DNA of 63,051 nt from Sandaracinus sp. Lineage in GTDB: Bacteria > Myxococcota_A > Polyangia > Polyangiales > Houyiibacteriaceae. This document shows positions 18,193 to 27,300 of the stretch, piece by piece. How positions within the stretch are numbered: position 1 is the first letter of the stretch; each line of letters starts with the position of its first letter. The position numbers were made by a program, and so were the translations under genes. The notes beneath the pieces are model-generated. The model was not told the origin of the DNA. It did not search any database and saw nothing but the letters and a program-made list of their open reading frames with translations. Location: NCBI GenBank assembly GCA_002699025.1, contig PABA01000079.1, positions 1-63,051 of the forward strand, written 5' to 3'.

Positions 18193-18514
18193 AGGTCGCG
18201 GCCACGGCCATCGGGGGGGGGCGCGAGCCCGAGCACGGTGGAGTACCGCTCGCCTCGACGGGACGCCCCCGGCGACCCCAGCGTCGCGACGTGGAGAACG
18301 ACCGCGGCACACCGCCCTCGCCGCGCTGCTTCTGCGAGATGGCCTCCTACCTCGGGTGCATGGACTGCACGGCGACCTACTACGCGCGCGGCCGGCACCG
18401 GCCGGGAGCGCAGGCCTGGTACCTCGCGGCGCTCGTCCTCGCCTTGGGGGAGAACGTGGTCGCCGGTGGTGAACGGCGTTTGTGAAAGCTCACGGAAGCT
18501 CCTACGATGAGGCC
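18193..18514. other. repeat-adjacent spacer
   Basis: Besides the possible short frame at 18291-18485, nothing is recognisable. A run of GGGGGGG at about 18214 and ordinary GC-rich sequence make up the rest. Confidence 0.5.
18291..18485 (+). CDS. possible 64-aa Cys-rich small protein
   Basis: A weak candidate. The frame from GTG 18291 keeps a high G+C third position and a non-shadow composition: a cysteine cluster (PRCFCEMASYLGCMDC) followed by a hydrophobic stretch (AWYLAALVLAL). An alternative start is ATG 18339. It overlaps the first bases of the longest reading of the next gene but not its preferred start. No good ribosome-binding site is visible. Confidence 0.25.
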   Translation: MENDRGTPPSPRCFCEMASYLGCMDCTATYYARGRHRPGAQAWYLAALVLALGENVVAGGERRL

Positions 18515-19327
18515 ATGTTGCGCGTCGCCGGCGCCCTGAGCGTCGCGGGTCTGCTGTGCGTGCTCCTCGGGGAGCGCGCCGTGGCGCAGTCCGTCGACGC
18601 CCCCTCCCCGCTCGAGTCTGCTCGGCAGGCCTACGAGCAGGCCCGCTTCGAGGAGGCCGTGCTCATCCTCGGGGAGGCGGAGCGCGAGGCCACGCTGGAC
18701 GCCGAGGGGGTCGCGCGGCTGCTCGAGCTCCGAGCCCTGAGCGCCTTCGGCCTCCGCGACGAGGCCCTCGTGGAGCGCACGCTGCGGCAGCTCGCCGCGC
18801 TCGACGACGAGCGCCCCATCCCCGACGAGACGCCCCCCCCGCTGCGCGAACGCTGGGAGGCCGCGCGGGAGGCGCCGCCCCGGGTGGAGCTCGGCGCCGT
18901 CGCCGTGACCCGAGCCGACGACGGCGGCCTCCGCGTGCGAGCCGAGGCGAGCGGCGACCTGGGCGGGCTTCGGCGCGGCTGGCGCATCCGGGCGCGCGTC
19001 GGGGGCGGGGCCTTCATGGCGAGCGACGGCATCGAGGTGGCGCTGCCGAGCGGCACGGGCGAGGTCGAGGTGGAGGTGCTCGCGCTCGGCCCGGGCGGCG
19101 CGGTGGTCGCCCGGCTCACGGGGCGCCGGAACGCGCCGCCGCTCCCGACCACGCCACCGCCGATCACCGAGCCGGATCCCGATCGACGGCAGCGTCGCCT
19201 GGTCGCCGGGACGACGGCGGCCGTGCTGGTGCTGATGGCCGTCGGCATCGGTCTCTCGGTCGGGCTCCGCCGGGATGATGGGTCGCAAACGACGGTCCTC
19301 GAGGGCCCCTTCTTCGGAGAGCCATGA
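18515..19327 (+). CDS. exported TPR-like protein with C-terminal membrane anchor
   Basis: A 270-residue protein with a signal-type N-terminus (cleavage near AVAQS). A helical TPR-like region covers about residues 30-110 (LESARQAYEQARFEEAVLIL, LLELRALSAFGLRDEALVER). A beta-sandwich-like domain spans about 125-215, followed by a Pro/Thr linker, one membrane helix (AGTTAAVLVLMAVGIGLSVG) and a short tail. ATG 18515 is preferred, with GATGAGG just upstream; GTG 18482 would add 11 residues and spoil the signal. The stop overlaps the ATG of the kinase gene (ATGA), so the two are translationally coupled. I infer a partner or input subunit for the kinase. Confidence 0.85.
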   Translation: MLRVAGALSVAGLLCVLLGERAVAQSVDAPSPLESARQAYEQARFEEAVLILGEAEREATLDAEGVARLLELRALSAFGLRDEALVERTLRQLAALDDERPIPDETPPPLRERWEAAREAPPRVELGAVAVTRADDGGLRVRAEASGDLGGLRRGWRIRARVGGGAFMASDGIEVALPSGTGEVEVEVLALGPGGAVVARLTGRRNAPPLPTTPPPITEPDPDRRQRRLVAGTTAAVLVLMAVGIGLSVGLRRDDGSQTTVLEGPFFGEP

Positions 19328-21714
19328 GCGCGGCCCGCCCGGAGGAGAACGCGGCCGCCGAGGCGCTGCCCGACGACGAGGGGCCCTCGTCGGAGGACAT
19401 GGTGGTGTCGCCGCCGAGCGCGCCGACCGAGACGAGCGCGGCGCGGGAGGACGAGGAGGAAGGCGACGACACGCTCCTCGAGGACGCCCCGGACGACCTG
19501 GCGAGGCTCACGGCGAAGCCGCCGCCCCCGCGGCCGGTTCCGCGGGCGAGCGGGCTGACACGGCGGAAGGAGCGCTCGGAGCGCAAGCGCATCGCGGCCG
19601 CACGGGTCGTCGACGGGGCGCCGGGAGCGGACGGCTCGTCGGAGGCCGAGAGCGCGAGCGACGCGCTCGCGGGGGCGAGCGCATCGGCGAAGAGCACACC
19701 GGCGAATGGCGCACCGGCGAAGAGCACTCCGCCGAAGAGCGCATCGGCGAGCGAGGCCGCGAGCGCCGCGCCGGGCCCGGCGGCCCCGAACGGGAGCGTG
19801 AAGGCCTCGCAAGCCGCCGCTTCGCAATCCGCCGCTTCGCAATCCGCCGCTTCGCGAGCCGGTGCCGCGCAAGCGACCGCCGCGAAGGCAGCCGGCGCCC
19901 CCAAGGCCACCGACGACGTCGACACCGTCGAAGACGTCCGCCGGCGCGCGCGGGTCCGGAAGGCGGAGCGCGCGAAGGCGGCCGCGTCGAAGGGCGAGGC
20001 GAAGAAGACGCCCGGTCCCTGGGAGGACGACACGGTGCTCGAGAGCCGCGCCGAGCTCGGCCCCCTCCCGAGCAGCCGGCGCGGGCCCGAGGACGTCGAG
20101 CGCATCGGGCGCTACCGCGTGCTCAAGCACATCGAGTCGGGCGGCTTCGCGAACGTGTACCTCGGACGGCTCGTGGGCCTCGCGGGCTTCGGGCGCTTCG
20201 TGGCCCTCAAGCGCATCCACGACCACCTGGCGCAGCAGCACGAGTTCGTGGAGATGTTCCTCGACGAGGCGCGGCTCGCGTCCGCCATCGACCACCCGAA
20301 CGTGTGCGCGCCGATCGACTTCGGACGCACGGAGGACGGCGCCTACTACCTCGCGATGGACTACCTCCTCGGCGAGCCCCTCACCTCCATCCGCCGGGCC
20401 GTGGGACGCGCCCGCGAGGAGGTCGGGCCGGAGGACATGGCCTTCGCCGTGCGGGTGGTGGCGGACGCAGCGCACGGGCTCCACGCGGCGCACGAGGCGC
20501 ACGACGTCCGGGGGCGGCCGCTCGAGGTGGTGCACCGGGACGTGGCGCCGGGGAACCTCTTCGTGCTCTACAGCGGGCACGTGAAGGTCGTGGACTTCGG
20601 CATCGCGCACGCCGCGCGGAAGCTGCACACGACGAAGAACGGCATCTTCAAGGGGCACCTGGCGTTCGCGGCGCCGGAGCAGGTGCGGGCCGAGCCCGTC
20701 GACCGGCGGACGGATGTGTGGTCGCTCGGCGTGATCCTCTGGGAGATGCTCGCGCGCCGGCGGCTCTTCCGGCAGAGCCACGAGCTGGCCCTGATCAACG
20801 CGATCCTGGTGGACCCGGTCCCGCGCCTCGACGAGCTGGCGCCCTGGGTCCCCGAGCCGCTGGTGGAGCTCGTGCACCGGTGCCTGGAGCGGGACCGGGA
20901 GAAGCGGCCGGAGACGGCGCTCGAGCTGGCGCTCGAGCTCGAACGGCAGCTCGGCGCGCTCGGCGAGCCGATGGGCGTGCACGAGGTCGGCAGCTACGTC
21001 TGCGCGCTCCTGCCCGATCGGGCGCATCAGAAGCATCGCGAGCTCTGGGCGCTGGCCGGGGACCTGCAAGCGGAGGCGTCGTCCGAGCAGGCGCTGCCTC
21101 CGAGCGAGCCGCCCCCGCCACCGCGCGTGCCGGGCCAGCGGGCCATCGAGACCGCCGAGCTGCCGGCCCTCGACGCGCCGGCCGCGCCGCCCGCCTGGAA
21201 GCGCGCCCTCCCCTGGGTGGCGGTCGTGGCGGCCGCGGCGCTCTTCTTCCTGCTCGGCCGTGGCGTGGCGGGCAGCGGCGACGATCCGGACGCGGCGCCG
21301 AGCGCGGCGGCGCCGGCGCGGGCCGACGAGGGCGCGCGGGACGAGACGGGCGGGGACGAGGCGGAGAGCGGCACGACGCCGGGCGGCGCCGTGGAGATCC
21401 CCGAGGACGAGATCGCGACCGAGAGCGAGGAGCCCGAGCAGGTCGAAGCCGGCGAAGTGGCGCAGGAGCGCGGACGGGCGCGACGGCGGAGGCGGGCGGC
21501 GCGGGCGAACGGCTTCGTGAGCGTGACGACCGTCGGCGGCTGGGCCGAGGTCTATCACGGGCGGCGTCGGCTCGGCGTGACGCCGGGGCGCTTCGAGCTG
21601 CCGTCCGGACGCCGCCGGCTGCGCATCGTGCCGAACGGCGGCGGGCGAGCGCGCTTCGTCTGGGTACGGGTCCCGCCGGGCGGTCAGACGCGCACCCGCG
21701 TCGAGCTCCGATGA
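19324..21714 (+). CDS. transmembrane Ser/Thr protein kinase
   Basis: A 796-residue kinase. Residues 1-255 are a low-complexity Ala/Ser/Lys/Glu region with internal repeats. The kinase domain covers about 258-540: a P-loop ESGGFANVYLG in which the usual last Gly is Ala, VALKRI, HRDVAPGN near 402, DFG near 424 and AAPEQ. Ala replaces the catalytic-loop Lys of canonical HRDLKPEN, a change common in myxobacterial kinases, so activity is still expected. A membrane helix lies at about 624-645. The periplasmic part ends in a PEGA-like domain (GWAEVYHGRRRLGVTPGRFE). It is coupled to the preceding TPR-like protein gene. Targets are unknown. Confidence 0.94.
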   Translation: MSAARPEENAAAEALPDDEGPSSEDMVVSPPSAPTETSAAREDEEEGDDTLLEDAPDDLARLTAKPPPPRPVPRASGLTRRKERSERKRIAAARVVDGAPGADGSSEAESASDALAGASASAKSTPANGAPAKSTPPKSASASEAASAAPGPAAPNGSVKASQAAASQSAASQSAASRAGAAQATAAKAAGAPKATDDVDTVEDVRRRARVRKAERAKAAASKGEAKKTPGPWEDDTVLESRAELGPLPSSRRGPEDVERIGRYRVLKHIESGGFANVYLGRLVGLAGFGRFVALKRIHDHLAQQHEFVEMFLDEARLASAIDHPNVCAPIDFGRTEDGAYYLAMDYLLGEPLTSIRRAVGRAREEVGPEDMAFAVRVVADAAHGLHAAHEAHDVRGRPLEVVHRDVAPGNLFVLYSGHVKVVDFGIAHAARKLHTTKNGIFKGHLAFAAPEQVRAEPVDRRTDVWSLGVILWEMLARRRLFRQSHELALINAILVDPVPRLDELAPWVPEPLVELVHRCLERDREKRPETALELALELERQLGALGEPMGVHEVGSYVCALLPDRAHQKHRELWALAGDLQAEASSEQALPPSEPPPPPRVPGQRAIETAELPALDAPAAPPAWKRALPWVAVVAAAALFFLLGRGVAGSGDDPDAAPSAAAPARADEGARDETGGDEAESGTTPGGAVEIPEDEIATESEEPEQVEAGEVAQERGRARRRRRAARANGFVSVTTVGGWAEVYHGRRRLGVTPGRFELPSGRRRLRIVPNGGGRARFVWVRVPPGGQTRTRVELR
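19672..19866 (+). repeat. in-frame repeats in the kinase N-terminal region
   Basis: Two short-period repeats lie in the coding sequence: copies based on GGCGAAGAGCACACCGGCGA (about 19684-19760), and 15-bp units based on CCGCTTCGCAATCCG (about 19818-19860). The second gives an ASQSA-type peptide repeat. Both keep the reading frame and lengthen the disordered linker. Confidence 0.8.
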
Positions 21715-21734
21715 GGCGGGCTCCGATGAGGCGA
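21705..21734. repeat. 15-bp tandem duplication across the kinase stop codon
   Basis: Two copies of GCTCCGATGAGGCG(G/A) in tandem. The first contains the last codons and the TGA (21712-21714) of the kinase gene. A third partial copy (GCTCGG) follows. Confidence 0.9.
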
Positions 21735-21769
21735 GCTCGGCTCGCGACGCCGACGCGTCCGGGGGGCGC

Positions 21770-22816
21770 TCAGGAGTCGTCGGCGACCGACGCGACGTCG
21801 CAGACGTAGGGGAACGGGTCGGCGCAGGGGCGGTCGCGCCAGCCGACCGGCTCGATGGAGGAGACCGAACGGACGCAGCGCGGCGGGGTGTTGTCCGGGT
21901 CACCGCCGGTCCAGGGGAGGTAGTCGGTCTGCTCGGTGCCATCGAGCCAGAACCAGGTGTCGTCGCCGTCCTTGTCCTCGAGCCCGATCCAGAACTCGTC
22001 GATCTCGAGGACGAGGCGCATGGCCTCGCGCACGGCGACGTCCTCCTCCTCTTGGTCGAGCTTGGCGAGGCGGCGGCCGCGATCGGCGCAGGCGGTGACG
22101 GCCTCGTCCCAGGCGATGGCGTCCGGACAGAGGAGGTAGCGATCGTCGCCCCGCACCAGCTCGCGGCAGGGCGCGCACGCGGTCGCTTCGTCGATGGCGC
22201 CGTCGCAGTCCTCGTCGCGGTTCGTGCAGCGTTCGGGGGCTGTCGGCGCGACGTCCGGATCGTCGTCGTCGCAGTCGCCGGGGGTGGCCACGTGGTCGAG
22301 GGGCGGCGTGCAGGCGAGCACCTCGAGCGCCGCGTCCCCCGCACCGTCTCCGTCGCGATCCGGGTAGAAGGGCTGGAGCACGCAGGCCTCCGGGCCCGCG
22401 TCCAGGGCGCCTCCGTCGCCCGAGAGGCAGCGGCCCGAGAGGCAGGACGCGGGCGCACAGCGGGGCTGCTCCGTGCGGGCGGCGAGGCGGACGACGGCCT
22501 CCTCGGTCGCCGCGTGGGGCAGGCTGAGGTCCGCGCAGCCCTCGGCGTACTCCACGCAGGCCGAGTCCGTGGCGACGACGTGGATGGCTGCGGGGCCCGG
22601 GTCCAGGCGGAGCTCCCGGGGGGTGTCGCCGCGGGCGACGCGGAAGGCGGCGACCGTCTCGCCCGGTGCCGCGCAGGTGCCCCGCTCGACGGAGACGAGA
22701 TAGGTGGTCCCCGGGCGTTCGTCCGGGCCGAGGACCAGACGCCAGCTCAAACGCATCTCGCCGTCGTCGCCGCAAGACAACGCCGCCAGCAGGAGCACTG
22801 GCCACCATCCACGCAC
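21770..22816 (-). CDS. C-type-lectin-domain lipoprotein
   Basis: A 348-residue exported protein. GTG 22816 gives a short lipoprotein signal (VLLLAALSC); ATG 22888 would add 24 atypical residues. After a beta-rich N-terminal domain comes a Cys-rich stretch and an Asp-rich MopE-like calcium-binding segment (CDDDDPDVAPTAPERC, CTNRDEDCDGAIDEA). About residues 225-345 form a C-type lectin-like domain: YLLCPDAIAWDEAVTACADR, the EFWIGLEDKDGDDTWFWLDG core and the closing CADPFPYVCD. Such domains bind sugars or proteins, often with calcium. It is divergent from argE across a 134-nt promoter region. The role is probably adhesion or surface recognition (inference). Confidence 0.88.
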   Translation of the reverse strand: MRGWWPVLLLAALSCGDDGEMRLSWRLVLGPDERPGTTYLVSVERGTCAAPGETVAAFRVARGDTPRELRLDPGPAAIHVVATDSACVEYAEGCADLSLPHAATEEAVVRLAARTEQPRCAPASCLSGRCLSGDGGALDAGPEACVLQPFYPDRDGDGAGDAALEVLACTPPLDHVATPGDCDDDDPDVAPTAPERCTNRDEDCDGAIDEATACAPCRELVRGDDRYLLCPDAIAWDEAVTACADRGRRLAKLDQEEEDVAVREAMRLVLEIDEFWIGLEDKDGDDTWFWLDGTEQTDYLPWTGGDPDNTPPRCVRSVSSIEPVGWRDRPCADPFPYVCDVASVADDS

Positions 22817-22950
22817 GCCGGGAATGTACACGAGCGCCGGGAGCGTGGCCCGAACGGGGGAGGCATGTCGTCGGGCTCCGCCCGGCACGGGCGAGGGTGC
22901 GCGGGGGCTCGTCCGCGGCGGGCCCCGGGCCCAGCGTGTAGGGTGAGCGC

Positions 22951-24126
22951 ATGTCTGCGACGCCTCCGCCTGTCGACGCCGCCCTCCACGAGCTCCGCCG
23001 GCTCGTCGCGTTCCCGACCATCACGCGCGGGCCGAACCTCGAGCTCATCGAGCACGCGCGGGAGCGCCTCGAGGGGCTCGGCGTGCCGTGTCATCGGACC
23101 TTCGACGACACGGGGACGAAGGCGAACCTCTTCGCGAGCTTCGGGCCCACCGACCGGCCCGGGGTCGTGCTCAGCGGGCATACGGACGTCGTGCCCGTGG
23201 AGGGGCAGGACTGGTCGAGCGACCCCTTCGAGGTGGTGGAGCGGGAGGGCCGCCACTACGGGCGTGGCACCGCGGACATGAAGAGCTTCCTCGCCGTGCC
23301 GCTGGCGATGGCCGAGTGGATCGCCGGACAGGAGCTGAAGCGGCCGCTGCACCTGGCGCTGTCCTACGACGAGGAGATCGGCTGCGTGGGGGTGCGGCGG
23401 ATGCTGGCGAAGCTCGGGGAGTACTGCGCGACGCCGGCGGCATGCATCGTCGGGGAGCCGACCGGGATGCGGGTGATGACCGGGCACAAGGGCAAGCGGA
23501 TGCTGCGGTGTCGGGTGAAGGGGGTGGCCGGGCACAGCTCGCATCCGGAGCGCGGAGTGAACGCGATCGAGCACGCGGCCGAGCTGGTGGTGCGGCTGAG
23601 GGCCGTGGCGCGGCGGCTGATGCGAGAGGGGCCCTTCGACGAGGGGTTCGACCCGCCGTTCACGACGCTGCAGACCGGGACGATTCGCGGGGGCGTGGCC
23701 GTGAACATCGTGCCGGCCGATTGCGTGTTCGAGCTCGAGGTGCGGCACCTGCCGGGGCACGCGCCGGAGGCGATCCTGGAGGAGGCGAAGGCGTTCGCGG
23801 AGCGGGAGCTCTTGCCGGAGATGCGGGCGGTGTCGGAGGAAGCCGGGTTCGCATGGGAAGAGGTCGTGCGGTACCCGGGGCTCGACACGCCGGTGGACGC
23901 GGACGTGGTGAAGATGGTGAGCGGGCTGGTCGGGGAGGAGGCGCCGGGGCGGGTGAGCTTCGGGTCCGAGGCCGGGCTCTTCTCGGGGCTGGGGGTGCCG
24001 AGCGTGGTGTGCGGACCCGGGAGCATCGCGCAGGCGCATCGGCCCGACGAGTTCGTGGAGCGGGAGCAGGTGGCGCGGTGTCAGGAGATGGTGGAGCGGC
24101 TGGTGGCGCAGCTGGCGACCGCTTGA
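22951..24126 (+). CDS. argE: acetylornithine deacetylase
   Basis: A 391-residue M20-family metallohydrolase that releases ornithine and acetate from N-acetylornithine in arginine synthesis. Metal-binding and catalytic motifs are visible: SGHTDVVPVEGQDW (about residues 75-88), the RGTADMKSFLAV segment, DEEIGCVGVRRML with the catalytic Glu, GEPTGMRVMTGHKG, and the C-terminal GPGSIAQAHRPDEFV carrying the last His ligand. The motif set fits ArgE better than succinyl-diaminopimelate desuccinylase, but the two can be confused. ATG 22951 has AGGGTGAG upstream. A terminator follows. argC is also in this window, at 52-53 kb on the other strand. Confidence 0.92.
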   Translation: MSATPPPVDAALHELRRLVAFPTITRGPNLELIEHARERLEGLGVPCHRTFDDTGTKANLFASFGPTDRPGVVLSGHTDVVPVEGQDWSSDPFEVVEREGRHYGRGTADMKSFLAVPLAMAEWIAGQELKRPLHLALSYDEEIGCVGVRRMLAKLGEYCATPAACIVGEPTGMRVMTGHKGKRMLRCRVKGVAGHSSHPERGVNAIEHAAELVVRLRAVARRLMREGPFDEGFDPPFTTLQTGTIRGGVAVNIVPADCVFELEVRHLPGHAPEAILEEAKAFAERELLPEMRAVSEEAGFAWEEVVRYPGLDTPVDADVVKMVSGLVGEEAPGRVSFGSEAGLFSGLGVPSVVCGPGSIAQAHRPDEFVEREQVARCQEMVERLVAQLATA

Positions 24127-24152
24127 GCCGTGATTAGGGTGGGCGCGCGTGG

Positions 24153-24183
24153 AGGGCCCCGTCGCTCTGAGGCGGGCCCTTTT
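24153..24183 (+). terminator. intrinsic terminator after argE
   Basis: AGGGCCC (24153-24159) pairs with GGGCCCT (24174-24180) across a 14-nt loop and is followed by TTTT. It lies 27 nt after the argE stop and before tRNA-Arg. Confidence 0.85.
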
Positions 24184-24226
24184 CGGTGCGGCCGGGTCGT
24201 GCTAGCGACCGTACGCAGTCGGATAC

Positions 24227-24303
24227 GCCCCCGTAGCTCAGTCGGATAGAGCAACGGTTTCCTAAACCGGAGGTCGGAGGTTCGAATCCTCCCGGGGGCG
24301 CCA
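24227..24303 (+). tRNA. tRNA-Arg (anticodon CCT)
   Basis: A 77-nt cloverleaf with acceptor GCCCCCG/CGGGGGC, discriminator G and encoded CCA. The D-arm is GCTC/GAGC, the anticodon loop TTCCTAA, the variable loop AGGTC and the T-arm GGAGG-TTCGAAT-CCTCC. It reads AGG codons. Pair 27-43 is an A-G mismatch, and the other four anticodon-stem pairs are intact. Confidence 0.97.
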
Positions 24304-24399
24304 CTCTTGGGCCCGGTGCGGGCAGGTCTGCGCCTCCACCTCTCGCCCATCGAGCAGGTCATCCCGGAACGGTCGACCGAGGCGTGACTGCCACGACCC

Positions 24400-27300
24400 T
24401 CAGAGGCCCATCACGTAGGAGGGGGCGCCGGCGTGATTGCGGGCGGTGGTGGTTCCATCCCCGAGCTGACGCTCGCTGTTGCGGCCCCAGCAGGTGACGT
24501 CGCGGGCGCCCGCGATCTCGACGAGGGCGCAGGAGCCGTTGTCGCCGACCACGACCTCGATGGCGCCGAAGATGGGCGTGTCGGTCTCGTCGACGACGTC
24601 GACGGGGACGCCGCTGGTGGTGATGGCCCCGGCGCCCGTCGGGTCGTTCCCCCAGCACTGCACGCCGCCCGCCGCGACCGCGCAGCAGTGGTAGTCGCGG
24701 CAGTCGAGGTCGGTCGCGGCCAGCCCGCCGAGGTTCACCTGGCGCGCGTAGGCGGTGCGGACGCCACCGGTCCCGTTGGCGTTCGTGCTCCCCCAGCACC
24801 AGACGTCGCCGTCGCTCTGCCGCAGGCACCCCCCGTCCGTGTAGACGGCGACCTGCACGCCATCGGGAACGGGCGTGTCCATGCCTCCGTCGTCGAACAC
24901 CACCGGCTCGGGCGTGGAGCTCGAGCCGTTCGTGCCGTCGCCGCTCCGGTCGAAGCTGTCGCTCCCCCAGCAGTAGGTCACCCCGCCGGAGGTCGCCGCG
25001 CATGCGTGGGAGAAGGCGGTGTCGACGTCGATGGCGTCGCTCAAGCCCACGACCGGCGCGGGCGTCGCGGGGTCGGCGGGCATGGCGCCGCGGCCGAGCA
25101 CACTGAACCCGCCGCCGCCGTTGTTGGCGCCCCAGGTATAGACCTGGCCGTTCTCCCGGAGCGCCATGGCCACGTCGCTCCCGACGACGATCTTCACCCA
25201 GTCCCCGACCACGTCGTCGACGCTCGCCAGGATGCGCGTCGGCGCTCCCAGGGCGGTTCCGGTGGAGCTGCCGCCCGGCGCGCAGCTCCCCCCGCCGCAG
25301 CGGCCCCAGCAGTAGATGTCCCGCGCGCCGTCGGGCCCGACGACCATGCAGTAGGTGTTGATGGAGCTTCCGTTGCCCCAGCCCTCGAAATCCCACACGG
25401 GCGCGAGCCCGCGGTCGTTCACCTCGGCTTCGCCGCGCACGCCGGGTGTCGGGAAGAGGTTGTTGTAGTTGCCCCCCCAGCACTGGAACACGCCCCCCTC
25501 GCGCGTTGCGCAGAAGGCGAAGGCCGCCGGGTGGATGGTCTGGAGCTCGGTGTCGACGCAGGTGCCGGCTTCGCAGCGCTGCGCGCCAGGGCAGCTCGCG
25601 CCGCAGGCGCCGCAGTGGGTGGCACTGGTGAGCAGGTCGGTCTCGCAGCCGGTGGCGGGGTTGCGATCGCAGTCGCCGACGTCGGCCATGACGCACTCGC
25701 AGCTCCCCTCGATGGCGGGGGGCGGGAGGCAAACGCCGGTCAGCGCGGTGGGGTTGGCGTCGCAGCGCGCGGTCTCGGCGGCGTCGTCGTCGACGGTGCC
25801 GCTGCAGTCGTCGTCGAGGCCGTTGCAGAAGTCGGTGGCGTCGGGGTTCACGGAGCCGGCGGCGTCGTCGCAGTCGCCGCGCACGCGCACGTGGTCGGCG
25901 CTCGGGGCCTCGCACTGCATCACGCCCACGGCGTCGTCCGCGGCGTAGCCGTCCATGTCGCCGTCGGGGTACCAGACGGTGTCCGGGTGGATGTCGGCGG
26001 CGCCGTCGTCGCAGTCGTCGGGGTTCGAGGCCCAGCTGCCGGTCGCGGGGGGCGCGCAGCCCGAGACGGGGGCCATGGTGCCGTCGCCGTAGTCGTCCTC
26101 GTCGGCATCCGGGTACCAGTCGACGACCATGACGTCCTCGTCGGTCGTCATGTCGCAGTCGTCGTCGACCTCGTTGCAGAGCTCGTCGGCGCCCGGGTAG
26201 ATGTCGCCGCCACCGTCGCCGTCCGCGCAGTCGCCGGGGCTCTCGACCCAGCCGGCGGGGATGGCGTCTCGGCAGGCGCGCATGGACATGCTCGCGTCGC
26301 CGAAGCCGTCGTCGTCCTGGTCCCGGTAGACGAGGAGTGAGCCGAAGCCCCCCTCGTCGGTCTCCCCGTCGCAGTCGTCGTCGATCTCGTTGCAGAGCTC
26401 GAAGGCGCCGGGCCGGCGGGTCGCGTCGTCGTCGGCGCAGTCGCCGGCCACGAGCACGCGGCCGGGCTGACGCTCGTCCGAGGTGATCGCGTCGGACTCG
26501 TCTCCGTATCCGTCGCCGTCCGCGTCGGCGTACCAGCTCACCTCCTCGACGCCGACGTCGACCTCACCGTCACAGTCGTTGTCGACGCCGTCGGCGAGCT
26601 CGGGGGCACCGGGGTAGGCGTACTCGTCGAGGTCGTCGCAGTCGTCGCCGCCGCAGCCGTCGTCGGCGAAGCCGTCCCGGTCGTCGTCCTCGGTGTCGGC
26701 AGGCCCGAGCACGAGCGAGGGGACGCCGTCGCAGTCGTCGTCCCGGGCGTTGCAGAGCTCGGGGCCGACGGGGGTGATGGTGGCGTCGGAGTCGTCGCAG
26801 TCGAGCGGGAGGAGCGCATAGCCATCGGGGGGAGCGCATTGGACGAGCACGTCTCCGAGCGGGTCGCCGAAGCCGTCGCCGTCGGCGTCCTCGTACCAGG
26901 TGTGGTCGGAGAAGCCCTCGTCGGTCTGCGCGTCGCAGTCGTTGTCGGCGCCGTCGCAGATCTCGAGCTGGGCGCCATGGCGCTGGGCGTCGTCGTCCGC
27001 GCAGTCGAGGGTGGTGGTGGAGGCGCGGGCGGCGAAGGGGCAGACGGCGATGGACATGGATCCGTCGCCGTGGAGGTCGCTGTCGAGGTCGGCGTAGGCG
27101 TCCACCTGCTGGCCCTCGTCGGCGCGACCGTCGCAGTCGTCGTCGCGGAGGTTGCACGTCTCGGTGGCCTCCGGGTTCACGGCGAGGATGCCGTCGGCGC
27201 AGTCGGGGCCGCAGGTCTCGCCGTTGCAGCAGGCAGCGGAGACGAAGCCGTCGCGATCGACGTCGCGCTCGCCGACCGTGTCGGGGTCGCAGTCCTCGTC

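Noticed and set aside
19324-21714. Pseudokinase because the HRD loop Lys is replaced by Ala
   Set aside because: The catalytic Asp, the ATP-binding Lys and the DFG are intact, and the same loop variation is common in myxobacterial kinases.
24227-24303. tRNA-Arg as attachment site of a genomic island
   Set aside because: No repeat of the tRNA 3' end, no integrase and no composition shift were seen in the neighbouring lipoprotein genes.
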